From positions 1 to 13,189 of the forward strand of contig JABFXT010000280.1 of NCBI GenBank assembly GCA_013361595.1: a DNA stretch of 13,189 bases. Reading direction: 5' to 3'. Below the pieces are notes generated by a model, which saw nothing but the letters and a program-made list of their open reading frames with translations, had not been told where the DNA came from and searched no databases. The position numbers and the translations under genes are program-made. The DNA is from Nocardia sp. (GTDB lineage Bacteria > Actinomycetota > Actinomycetes > Mycobacteriales > Mycobacteriaceae). Positions within the stretch are counted from its first letter, which is position 1; each line of letters begins with the position of its first letter. Positions 6,244-13,189 of this stretch are shown piece by piece.

Positions 6244-7317
6244 TCATCGCGCCGGGCCCACGGCGGACGGGCCGAGCCTGCTCCAATCGAATCCGAGTTC
6301 ACCCCTGGCCGAGATGGCCTGTTGCCACCAGCAGGGATTGTCGACGTACCAGGCCACTGTCTCCGCGATACCCGCCGCGAACTCCCTGGTGGGCCGCCAC
6401 CCCAGTTCGGCTTCGATCTTGACCGGCTCGATCAGGTACCGGCGGTCGTGGTTCGGCCGGTCCGGGATGTGCTCGATCCATTCGGCGGGATCGCGGTCCA
6501 GCGCCGCGCAGATGTAGTGCGCGATCTCCAGATTCGTCACTTCGCAGCGCGCCGAGATATCGAAGATCGGCAGCAGGCCCGGATCTGTCCCCGCCGCCGC
6601 CGGAATCGGATCGAGTTCCGCGTGCAGGACCCGGTGGACGGCGTCGCAGTGGTCGGCCACGTGCAGCCAATCCCGCGACTGTTCCCCGTCCCCGTACACG
6701 GGGATCTTGCGGCCGCGCAGCAGATTAGTGACAGCCAGCGGAATCAGCTTCTCGGGCAGTTGGAAGGGCCCGTAGTTGTTGGCGCAGTGGGTCATCCGGA
6801 TGTCGAGATCGGGATAGGTCGCCATATAGGCGCGGACCATCTGGTCGCCGGCGGCCTTGGCCGCGCTGTAGGGAGTTTTCGCGTTCAGCGGGCTGCGTTC
6901 GGTGAAATACGGCCGATCGCCGGCGAGTTCGCCGTACACCTCGATGGTGGAGACATGCAGATGCGACCGCACCGGGAACAGCCTGCTGCATTCCGCCATC
7001 ACCTGTGCGCCCAGCGCATTGCTGCGCATGAACGTGGTCGGGTCCAGAATCGCGCGGTCGTTGTGTGATTCGGCCGCGAAGTTCACCACGTGATCGGGCC
7101 GGTGACGCCGGTAGATCGCCGCCATCGCCTCTTGATCGGCGATATCGGCGTTCTCGAACACCAGCAGGTCCGATACCGAGGCCAGATTGGCGATGTTTCC
7201 GGCGAAACCGAGATAGTCGACGGCCACGACCCGGGCGCCGGGTTCCTGGGCCAGCAGGTGGTGTACGTAATTCGCCCCGATGAATCCAGCGGCACCGGTG
7301 ACGAGATAGACAGGCAT
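6244..7317 (-). CDS. RmlB-like NAD-dependent sugar-nucleotide dehydratase homologue
   Basis: An extended-SDR protein of 357 residues, close in length to dTDP-glucose 4,6-dehydratase (RmlB). Visible signatures are GAAGFIG (8-14, NAD binding), DYLGFAGN (34-41), FAAESHNDRAI (80-90), PYSAAK with Tyr150 and Lys154 of the YxxxK pair, NNYGPFQLPEKLIPL (180-194), VYGDGEQSRDWLHVADH (207-223) and the C-terminal DRPNHDRRY. The active-site strand reads STIEVYG: Thr124, Ile125, Glu126. RmlB has Thr-Asp-Glu there, and the Asp is the acid that helps expel water from C6. So dTDP-glucose dehydration is doubtful, and an altered substrate or reaction is possible. No rmlA, rmlC or rmlD is adjacent. The start is the ATG at 7317, with only a distant AGGA upstream. 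It lies 67 bp downstream of the TetR gene on the same strand and could be co-transcribed with it. Confidence 0.85.
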   Translation of the reverse strand: MPVYLVTGAAGFIGANYVHHLLAQEPGARVVAVDYLGFAGNIANLASVSDLLVFENADIADQEAMAAIYRRHRPDHVVNFAAESHNDRAILDPTTFMRSNALGAQVMAECSRLFPVRSHLHVSTIEVYGELAGDRPYFTERSPLNAKTPYSAAKAAGDQMVRAYMATYPDLDIRMTHCANNYGPFQLPEKLIPLAVTNLLRGRKIPVYGDGEQSRDWLHVADHCDAVHRVLHAELDPIPAAAGTDPGLLPIFDISARCEVTNLEIAHYICAALDRDPAEWIEHIPDRPNHDRRYLIEPVKIEAELGWRPTREFAAGIAETVAWYVDNPCWWQQAISARGELGFDWSRLGPSAVGPAR

Positions 7318-7384
7318 GGGGTCCGATCCTAGAGGGCGGCGCGGCCGACGGGGGACCGTCCGCGGACCGGCCCCGGGGCCGCCT

Positions 7385-8002
7385 TCAAGGACGGGTCCGC
7401 GCCAGCGCGAGCACGAGTGCCGTGGCCGTTTCGACCAGATGGTCTCGTGGTACCGGGAGACGTCCGTCGATCCAGTCGACGTAGAGCGCGACGAGGGCGC
7501 CGCCGAGCGCGGTCCCGATGATCGTGAACGTTTCGTCGCTGTCGGGTATCAGCGCATCGGCCTGTGTGCCCAGCGCGGGTACCGCGATTCGGAGGAAGCC
7601 GGGCAGCCGGTCGGCGCTGTGGGCGCGCAGGGCGTCGTCGGTGAGGGGTTCGCGGAGCAGGACCCGGGCTCGGCGCGGATCCTGTTCGAAGTAGGTGGTG
7701 CAGATCCGCAGTGCCGATCGGACGGTCGAGTGCAGGTCACCGCTCGTGTCGATCGTGCGCAACCGGCTGAGGAGTTCGGCCTCCAGCCGGTCGTAGACCG
7801 CGACGACCAGTGCCCGGCGGTCCTCGAAACTCTCGTAGAAATAGCGCGGGCTCAGATTGGCCAGCCTGGTCACCGCCCGCATCGTGACCGCGGCGGATCC
7901 ACCGGTGCCGAGCAACTCGAATCCCACGTCCACGAGTTGTTCGCGACGTTCGGCGGATCTGGCGTCCAGCGTCTGCCCGCGCCACAGCTTGGGTGCGTTC
8001 AC
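7385..8002 (-). CDS. TetR-family transcriptional regulator
   Basis: A 205-residue regulator of normal TetR length. The DNA-binding domain spans about residues 16-62: RREQLVDVGFELLG, then the recognition part VTRLANLSPRYFYESFEDRRAL, with the usual aromatic YFYESF motif. The rest is helical and variable (ligand pocket and dimer interface), containing no motif that reveals the ligand. The start is a GTG at 8002 with GAGG eight bases upstream; a nearby ATG is out of frame and stops at once. It is divergent from the NTF2-like gene, and the shared spacer holds overlapping palindromes. It most likely represses that gene and itself, and possibly the RmlB-like gene downstream. Confidence 0.92.
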   Translation of the reverse strand: MNAPKLWRGQTLDARSAERREQLVDVGFELLGTGGSAAVTMRAVTRLANLSPRYFYESFEDRRALVVAVYDRLEAELLSRLRTIDTSGDLHSTVRSALRICTTYFEQDPRRARVLLREPLTDDALRAHSADRLPGFLRIAVPALGTQADALIPDSDETFTIIGTALGGALVALYVDWIDGRLPVPRDHLVETATALVLALARTRP

Positions 8003-8035
8003 CGGTTCATCCTCGCATCGGTCTCCCGGTATTCG

Positions 8036-8082
8036 TTGACATCAGGTGATTCAACATGAATCATACGATTCAAGTTGATTCT
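8036..8082 (+). promoter_or_regulatory. NTF2-like gene promoter with overlapping TetR operators
   Basis: A perfect -35 TTGACA (8036-8041), 17 bases, then AATCAT (8059-8064) as a poor -10, predicts a start near 8071. TGATTCA (8047-8053) and TGAATCA (8057-8063) are perfect 7-base inverted arms around ACA. TGAATC (8057-8062) also forms a second palindrome with GATTCA (8067-8072), and a fourth related half-site, GATTCT, lies at 8077-8082. Such overlapping sites across the -10 region suit repression by the TetR protein. Confidence 0.65.
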
Positions 8083-8121
8083 CGCCGCGGCCCGGGCCGC
8101 GCTCGTCGGAAGGCTCGTGTC

Positions 8122-8871
8122 GTGTTCAGTGACGAACAGTTCCAGCAAGCCCTGCGCCGTCCTCGCCTCGCGCGGCCGGCCCCCGAATTCCTCGACGCGA
8201 ACCGCGCGGTACCGATCCGGGTGATCCCGGAACCGGAACTGCAGTCCACCACCGAAGCATGGTTCACCGACTTCGAGCGGAAACTGGAGTTCTACGGCAA
8301 GCTCGGCCAGGATCTGTCCTGGCTCATGGAATGGGCGAAGAAATACTGGTGGAGCTTCCTGGTCCGGGATATGAGCCTGAACCACGAGCTCTACGCGCCG
8401 GACGTCCGCTACACCGATGTCACCACCTTCGGGCGCACCATCGTCGGAATCGACGAATTCGTGAAATACAACTTCGCTTTCTTCGACGCCATCCCGGACT
8501 GGCGCTACGATCCGCTGCCCGGCCAGGTGTATCTGGATGTCACCCCGGAGGGGCGGGTGCGGGTGGTCATCCGCTATATCGGCAGCGGTCACTGGGACGG
8601 GCCGCTGCGTCTCTACCCCTACGACGACAGCGCACCGGTGCTGTACGGCAACGGTCGTTTCATCCAGTGCCCGGCCGTCGACCGCTACCACTTCGACGCC
8701 GACGGGCTCATGGAGGAAGGCGAAACCCTCTACGACGCCTTCGATGTCACCCAGCGCGGCGGGATCCTGCCCCGCGACGACAGCTGGCAGTTCAAGGCGC
8801 TCATGTCGGCCTCGAAGATCCCGGCGCTCCTGCAGCGCATCAAGTTCCAGCCGGGGCGTTCAGGTCAGTGA
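8122..8871 (+). CDS. NTF2-like (nuclear transport factor 2 / SnoaL-type) protein
   Basis: A soluble protein of 249 residues from the GTG at 8122. The middle holds one cone-shaped NTF2-like domain: helices with FTDFERKLEFYGKL and a Trp-rich WLMEWAKKYWWSFL, then DMSLNHELYAPDVRYTDVTTFGRTIVGIDEFVKY, the typical strand-helix pair in which the polar residues line a pocket. It is longer than SnoaL-like enzymes (about 140), with added N- and C-terminal helices. The domain serves as cyclase, isomerase, hydrolase or ligand binder, so no reaction can be named. The frame opens at an ATG at 8056, but that codon lies inside the operator and upstream of the predicted transcription start. GTG 8122 has GGAAGG eight bases upstream and is preferred. 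It is probably controlled by the divergent TetR gene. Its end overlaps the truncated gene on the other strand by 12 bases. Confidence 0.78.
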   Translation: MFSDEQFQQALRRPRLARPAPEFLDANRAVPIRVIPEPELQSTTEAWFTDFERKLEFYGKLGQDLSWLMEWAKKYWWSFLVRDMSLNHELYAPDVRYTDVTTFGRTIVGIDEFVKYNFAFFDAIPDWRYDPLPGQVYLDVTPEGRVRVVIRYIGSGHWDGPLRLYPYDDSAPVLYGNGRFIQCPAVDRYHFDADGLMEEGETLYDAFDVTQRGGILPRDDSWQFKALMSASKIPALLQRIKFQPGRSGQ

Positions 8872-9046
8872 ACGGATATCGGCGATCTCGTATTCGGCCA
8901 CCGACGCGCCGCGATTCGCCGAATTCTGCTCGTCGCCGGTGCCCGAGCCGCGGAATGCCGCCACCGTTTCCCGGTCCGCCCAGCGCTCGAAGATATTGAT
9001 ACGCGCGGGATCGGTGAGATCGGCATTCAACGCGATACGTCGCGAT
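8860..9046 (-). pseudogene. Truncated antibiotic-biosynthesis-monooxygenase (ABM) gene, 3' part only
   Basis: The last 61 codons read like the C-terminal part of a small ABM/quinol-monooxygenase-like protein (usually about 95-105 residues): RIALNADLTDPARINIFERW, then AAFRGSG and ASVAEYEIADIRSLT. In this family the PxRINxxERW strand and FRGSG loop lie in the second half. The first part, with the start codon and first strands, is missing. At 9046, immediately upstream of RIALNAD, the sequence changes into the 23-bp tandem repeat. The open frame continues through the repeats to 9231, but with no protein-like composition. No stop interrupts the surviving part, so the loss may be recent. A functional short protein from an internal start is less likely. 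Confidence 0.6.
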
Positions 9047-9138
9047 TGTGGATCTGCCGAAGGGGCTGCTGTGGATCTGCCGAAGAGTCGGATGTGGATC
9101 TGCCGGGAGGGAGGTTGTGGATCTGCCGACTTCGGCAT
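9047..9138 (+). repeat. Four tandem 23-bp repeats with conserved 13-bp core
   Basis: The core TGTGGATCTGCCG starts at 9047, 9070, 9093 and 9116, a strict period of 23 bp. The other ten bases of each unit differ (AAGGGGCTGC, AAGAGTCGGA, GGAGGGAGGT, ACTTCGGCAT). A period that is not a multiple of three argues against coding. The last unit also forms a perfect inverted repeat TGCCGA-CT-TCGGCA (9124-9137). The array abuts the broken end of the ABM gene. The next 66 bp, to the lipA terminator, show nothing recognisable. Confidence 0.9.
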
Positions 9139-9204
9139 ACCGGCTGATGGGGTTTCGACTGGATGTTCGGCGGTTGCGTGGGGTTCTGTCCCGGATGGGC
9201 CGAT

Positions 9205-9236
9205 GTCCGGTGATGGACCCTGTGCCACCACCGGAC
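9205..9236 (-). terminator. Hairpin terminator of the lipoylation operon
   Basis: GTCCGGTG (9205-9212) pairs perfectly with CACCGGAC (9229-9236). After one mismatch, TGG (9214-9216) pairs with CCA (9225-9227), leaving an 8-base loop. It begins 7 bp past the lipA stop and has no T-run. Confidence 0.75.
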
Positions 9237-9243
9237 GTAGCGA

Positions 9244-10266
9244 TCAGACTCGGGACCCGAACCGTTCCAGGACGGCACTGGCCTCCTGGGTGGCGGTACC
9301 CTCGGCGGCGAGATGCGCCATGGCTTCCGGGATGGGACGGCCGTGGTGCTTCATGGCCTGCGCGTAGAGTCGGCCGGCCCGGTAGGAGGAGCGGACCAGC
9401 GGGCCCGCCATCACGCCGGCGAAACCGATTTCCTCGGCGACCTTCGAATGCTCTACGAATTCCTCGGGTTTCACCCAGCGGTCCACCGGATGATGACGCG
9501 GCGAGGGACGCAGGTACTGGGTGATGGTGAGGATATCGCAGCCCGCCTCGTGCAGGTCGCGCATGGCCTGGGTGACCTCCTCGGGGGTCTCGCCCATACC
9601 GAGGATCAGATTGGATTTGGTGACCAGGCCGTCGGCGCGGGCCGCGGTGAGCACCTCGAGGGAGCGTTCGTAGCGGAAGGCGGGACGGATCCGCTTGAAC
9701 ACCCGGGGCACGGTTTCCAGATTGTGGGCCAGTACCTCGGGGCGGGTGGAGAAGACCTCGGCGAGCTGATCCGGTTTCGCGTTGAAATCGGGGATGAGCA
9801 GCTCGACGCCGGTAGCCGGATTGAGTTTCTTGATGGCGCGTACGGTTTCGGCGTAGAGCCAGGATCCGCCGTCCTCCAGATCGTCGCGGGCGACCCCGGT
9901 GATGGTGGAGTAGCGCAGACCCATGGCCTGGACACTTTCGGCGACCCGGCGCGGTTCGTCCCGATCCAGCGGGGACGGCTTACCGGTATCGATCTGGCAG
10001 AAATCACAGCGGCGGGTGCACTGTTCACCGCCGATGAGGAAGGTGGCCTCCCGGTCCTCCCAGCATTCGAAGATATTGGGGCAGCCGGCCTCTTCGCACA
10101 CCGTGTGCAGGCCTTCGCGTTTCACCAAACCCTTGAGCTCGGTGTATTCCGGGCCCATGGTGGCGCGGGTGCGGATCCAGCCGGGTTTGCGTTCGATCGG
10201 GGTCTCGGCGTTGCGCGCCTCGATCCGCAGTAGTTTGCGGCCGGCGGGGGCTTGGGCGGAGGTCAT
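9244..10266 (-). CDS. lipA: Lipoyl synthase
   Basis: LipA is a radical-SAM enzyme that inserts two sulfur atoms into the octanoyl chain on E2 and H-protein lipoyl domains. The 340-residue product has both cluster motifs. The auxiliary cluster uses C57, C62 and C68 ([12 protein letters not shown]), and the radical-SAM cluster uses C83, C87 and C90 (CTRRCDFC). The family's C-terminal RSSY (292-295), whose Ser ligates the auxiliary cluster, is present, as are GMGET (223-227) and [14 protein letters not shown] (248-261). The frame is open far upstream through lipB, but the true start is the ATG at 10266: it overlaps the lipB stop by ATGA and gives the usual length. It is the last gene of the operon, followed by a hairpin. 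Confidence 0.98.
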   Translation of the reverse strand: MTSAQAPAGRKLLRIEARNAETPIERKPGWIRTRATMGPEYTELKGLVKREGLHTVCEEAGCPNIFECWEDREATFLIGGEQCTRRCDFCQIDTGKPSPLDRDEPRRVAESVQAMGLRYSTITGVARDDLEDGGSWLYAETVRAIKKLNPATGVELLIPDFNAKPDQLAEVFSTRPEVLAHNLETVPRVFKRIRPAFRYERSLEVLTAARADGLVTKSNLILGMGETPEEVTQAMRDLHEAGCDILTITQYLRPSPRHHPVDRWVKPEEFVEHSKVAEEIGFAGVMAGPLVRSSYRAGRLYAQAMKHHGRPIPEAMAHLAAEGTATQEASAVLERFGSRV

Positions 10267-11045
10267 GATGCGGTGGCGCCTTTCGGATCGCGTGCCGCGG
10301 TGGCGGCGGCGTGGTCCGCGTCGGCCGGGGTGGCGGCCCGCGGAATATCGTGCTCGGTGACCGGGATCTCGCCGTTGAGCGCGGCCGGGACGAATTCGGC
10401 GATACGCGGCGCGGCCTCGGCGACGGTGACCTCGCGGCCGAGCTCCTGGCTCAGGCTGGTCGAACCGACATCGCGGATCCCGCAGGCGACGATGGCGCCG
10501 AACGCGCCGAGATCGGGATTGCAGTTCAACGAGATGCCGTGCAGGGTGACCCCGCGCTGCACCCGGATCCCGATCGAGGCGATCTTGCGTTCCGGCAGCA
10601 GACCGGCCGCGGGTAGCCAGACCCCGGATCGCCCCGGGACCCGCCCGCATTCGACACCCAGATCGGTCACCGTCCGGATCAGCGCCTGTTCGAGGCGCCG
10701 GACGTAATCGACCACGTCGATCGGTTCGGCGAGCCGGACGATGGGGTAGCCGACGAGCTGCCCCGGCCCGTGCCAGGTGATCTTGCCACCCCGGTCCACG
10801 TCGATCACGGGGCTGCCGTCGGTGGGCCGGTCGGCCTCTTCGGTGCGGCGGCCCGCGGTGTAGACGGAAGGGTGTTCCAGGAGCAGCAGGGCGTCGGCCC
10901 CGGCGCCGTCGGCGCGCAGAGCGGCGATCTCGCGTTGCAGATCCCACGCCTGCTGATAGTCGATGAGACCCAGTTCTCGCACGTCGACGGGGGTGCTGTC
11001 GTAGCGGGCCGACCGGGTCACGGTGCGGGTGTTGTTCACATTCAT
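10263..11045 (-). CDS. lipB: Octanoyltransferase (lipoyl(octanoyl) transferase)
   Basis: LipB moves octanoate from acyl carrier protein onto the lipoyl-domain lysine, supplying LipA's substrate. The 260 residues include the binding motifs [16 protein letters not shown] (86-101) and [17 protein letters not shown] (154-170), followed by [19 protein letters not shown] (172-190). Lys154 and Cys188 fit the catalytic dyad known from the M. tuberculosis enzyme. The last 30 or so residues are an Ala-rich, low-complexity tail beyond the fold. The ATG at 11045 overlaps the acetyltransferase stop by ATGA, and the stop overlaps the lipA start the same way, so translation is coupled on both sides. Confidence 0.97.
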   Translation of the reverse strand: MNVNNTRTVTRSARYDSTPVDVRELGLIDYQQAWDLQREIAALRADGAGADALLLLEHPSVYTAGRRTEEADRPTDGSPVIDVDRGGKITWHGPGQLVGYPIVRLAEPIDVVDYVRRLEQALIRTVTDLGVECGRVPGRSGVWLPAAGLLPERKIASIGIRVQRGVTLHGISLNCNPDLGAFGAIVACGIRDVGSTSLSQELGREVTVAEAAPRIAEFVPAALNGEIPVTEHDIPRAATPADADHAAATAARDPKGATAS

Positions 11046-11566
11046 GACGTTACGCTCATCTCCACCGTGAGCTGCATCAGCGTCAGATCCATCCAGCGGC
11101 CGAACTTGCGGCCCACCTCCGGCAGTACCCCCACCGTGCGGAAACCGTAACGCTCGTGCAGGGCGATCGAACCGGTATTGCTCGATTCGACGGCCGCGAC
11201 CATGGCGTGGATATCACCGGCCTTCTCGGCGCGCGCGATCAACTCGGCCAGCAGGGTCGCGCCGATACCGCGCCGCTGGAACCTTTCGGCGATGTAGACC
11301 GAGTTCTCCACGGTGTGCCGATAGCCGGATTTGGGCCGCCACGGCCCGTAACTGGCGTATCCGGCGAGTTCACCGTCCACTTCGGCCACCACCACCGGGC
11401 GGCCGTGCTCGGTACGGTTACGGAACCAGGCGATGCGCTCGTCGAGTTCCACGGGCTCGTCGTCCCAGATGGCCGTGGTCTCGGCGATGGCACGGTTGTG
11501 GATCTCCAGGATCGCGGGTAGATCGCCGGTCCGGGCGTCCCGGACCACGGTGGCCGATCCGGTCAT
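11042..11566 (-). CDS. GNAT N-acetyltransferase, phosphinothricin/methionine-sulfoximine acetyltransferase type
   Basis: A 174-residue GNAT enzyme that would transfer acetyl from acetyl-CoA to an amine. It resembles the PAT/Bar group from end to end: [19 protein letters not shown] near the start, [23 protein letters not shown] (70-92) with the Glu87 position conserved in that group, the acetyl-CoA loop [10 protein letters not shown] (97-106), and [21 protein letters not shown] (128-148). Natural substrates in the group include methionine sulfoximine or sulfone and phosphinothricin; which applies here is unknown. The ATG at 11566 overlaps the upstream stop by ATGA, and its own stop overlaps the lipB start. 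It is thus embedded in the lipoylation operon, though M. tuberculosis has no gene at this place. The reading frame extends further upstream as a chance open frame only. Confidence 0.88.
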   Translation of the reverse strand: MTGSATVVRDARTGDLPAILEIHNRAIAETTAIWDDEPVELDERIAWFRNRTEHGRPVVVAEVDGELAGYASYGPWRPKSGYRHTVENSVYIAERFQRRGIGATLLAELIARAEKAGDIHAMVAAVESSNTGSIALHERYGFRTVGVLPEVGRKFGRWMDLTLMQLTVEMSVTS

Positions 11567-12453
11567 CGGCCCACCGCGGCGGACAGCGCCGCGCCGACGG
11601 TGGCGTGACGGAACTCGTAGCCGGTCTCCTCGAGCACCCGGGGCAACGCCCGGGGGCTGTGCAGAATCGCTTCCTCCGCGAACTCGCCGATCACCGCGCG
11701 CAGCGCGATGCCGGGGACGAACAGCGGCGTCGGCCGGTGCAGGGCCTTGCCGAGGGCGCGGGTGAAGGCGGCATTGGTGACCGGGGCCGGGCCTACGGCG
11801 TTGAGCGGCCCGCGCACCGACTCTTCGGTGAGAGCGTGCCGGATGGCACCGATCTCGTCGTCGAGCGAGATCCACGGCTGATATTGCCGGCCGCTGCCGA
11901 GCCGGCCGCCGAGACCCAGCAGGAACAGCGTCCGCAGTTGCGGCAGCATCCCGCCGGCCCCGGTGAGTACGACCGCGCTGCGCAACAGGACCGTACGGGT
12001 CCCGGCCTCGGTGGCGGCATGGGTCGCCGCCTCCCAGTCCCGACACAGCGTGGGCAGGAAACCGGTGCCCACCGGCCCGCTCTCGTCGACCGCGCGATCG
12101 GCGGTGTCGCCGTAGTAGTGGACCCCGCTGGCGTTGACCAGCGTCGGTACCCCGGCCCGGGCCACTGCCGTCGCGAGAACGTCGGTGGGGGTGATCCGGC
12201 TGTCCCGGAGCAGCTGTTTGTACGCGCCGGTCCAGCGTTTGTCGCCGATACCGGCCCCGCACAGGTTCACCACCGCGTCGACCCCGTCGAAGATCCCGGG
12301 GTCGAGTTCACCCTGCGCGGGATCCCAGCGGCGTTCGTCGGGCGCGGCGGCCGGCCGCCGGACCAGCCGGGTCACCTGCTCCCCGTCGCGGCGCAACGCC
12401 GCGACGAGCGCGGTTCCGATCAGTCCGGACGAACCGGCTACCACAACCGACAT
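11563..12453 (-). CDS. TIGR01777-family NAD(P)-binding epimerase-like protein
   Basis: A 296-residue extended-SDR protein related to E. coli YfcH and M. tuberculosis Rv2216. The Rossmann motif GSSGLIG occupies 7-13. NLCGAGIGDKRWT (63-75) and NASGVHYYGD (107-116) are family signatures, and the C-terminal part holds the small DUF1731-like domain (from about residue 245, SPRALPRVLEETGYEF). The Tyr of YYG lies at the SDR active site, but no substrate is established for the family. The ATG at 12453 has AAGGGG eight bases upstream, and the gene follows sucB/dlaT by 13 bp. The same gene pair in mycobacteria suggests a conserved link to the E2/lipoylation operon, whose nature is unknown. Confidence 0.92.
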   Translation of the reverse strand: MSVVVAGSSGLIGTALVAALRRDGEQVTRLVRRPAAAPDERRWDPAQGELDPGIFDGVDAVVNLCGAGIGDKRWTGAYKQLLRDSRITPTDVLATAVARAGVPTLVNASGVHYYGDTADRAVDESGPVGTGFLPTLCRDWEAATHAATEAGTRTVLLRSAVVLTGAGGMLPQLRTLFLLGLGGRLGSGRQYQPWISLDDEIGAIRHALTEESVRGPLNAVGPAPVTNAAFTRALGKALHRPTPLFVPGIALRAVIGEFAEEAILHSPRALPRVLEETGYEFRHATVGAALSAAVGR

Positions 12454-12466
12454 GGTCGTCGCCCCT

Positions 12467-13189
12467 TTACAGGCCGAGATCGGCCTCGAATGCCGCCTCT
12501 TCCAGGCGGTGCCGGATGGTCGTGAGGAACCGTCCCGCGTCGGCGCCGTCGATGAGGCGGTGATCGTAGGTGAGCGGCAGGAAGCACATCGAGCGCACGC
12601 CGATGAATTCGCTGCCGGACTCGTCGGTGACCACGGTCGGGCGCTTCACGATGGCACCCGTGCCCAGCATCGCCGCCTGCGGCGGAACCAGGATCGGGGT
12701 GTCGAACAGGGCGCCCTGGCTACCGATATTGGTGATGGTGAAGGTGCCACCGGCCAGTTCGTCCGGCTTGAGGCCGCCGGTGCGCGCCCGGTTGGCGATA
12801 TCGGCGATGGCGCGGGCCAGACCGGCCAGCGACAGATCGCTGGCGTTGTGGATCACCGGGGAGAGCAGACCCTGCTCGGTGTCCACGGCGATACCGAGGT
12901 GCACCGAGGCGTGGTAGGTGATCTCCTTGCTGTTCGCGTCGTAGCTGGCGTTGACGTTCGGGTGCACCCCGAGCGCCTCGACCACGGCCTTGGCGAAGAA
13001 CGGCAGGAAGGTGAGGTTCACCCCCTCGCGCTTGGCGAAATCGGCCTTGGCCTTCTTGCGCAGCGCGGCGATCTTGGTGACATCGGCCTCGTGCACCTGG
13101 GTGAGCTGCGCGGTGGTCTGCAGCGATTCCAGGGTCTTGGTCGCGGTGATCTGCCGGATCCGGTTGGCCTTCTGAGTGGTGCCGCGCAG
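12467..13189 (-). CDS. sucB: Dihydrolipoamide acyltransferase (E2), C-terminal part, partial at window edge
   Basis: The 240 visible residues are the catalytic acyltransferase domain of an E2 subunit (sucB; the M. tuberculosis homologue is called dlaT). The frame is open to the end of the window, so the lipoyl and subunit-binding domains lie outside. Signatures are [20 protein letters not shown] at the domain start, [29 protein letters not shown] and the active-site motif [15 protein letters not shown] with its His and Asp. Such a core trimer transfers acyl groups from lipoyl-lysine to CoA in the pyruvate or 2-oxoglutarate dehydrogenase complex. Sequence alone does not tell which; the mycobacterial protein serves pyruvate dehydrogenase. 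It heads the part of the operon in view, upstream of the genes that make its own lipoyl cofactor. Confidence 0.96.
   Translation of the reverse strand: MRGTTQKANRIRQITATKTLESLQTTAQLTQVHEADVTKIAALRKKAKADFAKREGVNLTFLPFFAKAVVEALGVHPNVNASYDANSKEITYHASVHLGIAVDTEQGLLSPVIHNASDLSLAGLARAIADIANRARTGGLKPDELAGGTFTITNIGSQGALFDTPILVPPQAAMLGTGAIVKRPTVVTDESGSEFIGVRSMCFLPLTYDHRLIDGADAGRFLTTIRHRLEEAAFEADLGL

Noticed and set aside
5914..7068. A 384-codon plus-strand frame across the convergent junction
   Set aside because: It overlaps the propeller gene and is antisense to the RmlB-like gene, both of which show full family motifs; its composition is typical of high-GC shadows.
7334..7383. GC-rich inverted repeats between the TetR gene and the RmlB-like gene
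   Set aside because: Several short arms can pair in competing ways (for example GTCCGCGGAC at 7358-7367); no single stable hairpin stands out, so neither a terminator nor an operator is called.
9047..9138. Could the repeats be a CRISPR array?
   Set aside because: The conserved part is only 13 bp and the variable part 10 bp, far below CRISPR repeat and spacer lengths, and no cas-like gene is in the window.
9244..10947. A 567-codon open frame that would extend lipA upstream through lipB
   Set aside because: Residues before the ATG at 10266 are Arg/Gly/Ala-rich frame-shadow sequence, and the LipB frame there carries the complete family motifs.

Overview
The window is high-GC actinobacterial DNA, most likely from a Nocardia-type member of the Corynebacteriales. 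The main support is the minus-strand block sucB/dlaT - TIGR01777 epimerase - (acetyltransferase) - lipB - lipA. Apart from the acetyltransferase, this is the order known from Mycobacterium tuberculosis (Rv2215-Rv2216-lipB-lipA). GC-rich coding sequence, frequent GTG starts and several starts without a Shine-Dalgarno also fit. The genus is an inference.

Layout. (1) 1-2655: a secreted CAP-domain protein, then a DHA2-type MFS exporter divergent from a MarR regulator. Their shared spacer holds a 15-bp-phased array of CAT-N2-AATG operator units running from one promoter to the other. (2) 2740-6203: a LysR regulator divergent from an EamA transporter, an NAD(P)-binding oxidoreductase and a lipoprotein beta-propeller of the SMP-30 type. 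A 7-bp-arm palindrome lies inside the predicted lysR promoter and about 60 bp upstream of the predicted eamA start of transcription. (3) 6244-8871: an RmlB-like sugar-nucleotide dehydratase homologue lacking the usual catalytic Asp, downstream of a TetR regulator. The TetR gene is divergent from an NTF2-like protein, and overlapping TGATTCA/TGAATCA operators lie between them. (4) 8872-9243: a gene-poor scar with the 3' part of an antibiotic-biosynthesis-monooxygenase gene, cut off exactly at a four-copy, 23-bp-period tandem repeat, then the lipA terminator. (5) 9244-13189: the housekeeping lipoylation operon (minus strand), whose last four genes are joined by three successive ATGA overlaps.

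The lipoylation operon works as a unit: LipB transfers octanoate to the E2 lipoyl domain, LipA inserts sulfur, and the E2 subunit encoded upstream is a target. The other regions are accessory modules, each with its own local regulator. Three of them (MarR, LysR, TetR) show the operator in the divergent spacer, which suggests ligand-responsive export or modification of small molecules.

I did not find a clearly new multi-gene defence or mobile system. The observations most worth checking are the phased MarR operator array, the 23-bp tandem repeat with its truncated gene, the active-site change in the RmlB homologue, and the acetyltransferase inside the lipoylation operon. All functions are from reading the sequence; no database search was run.
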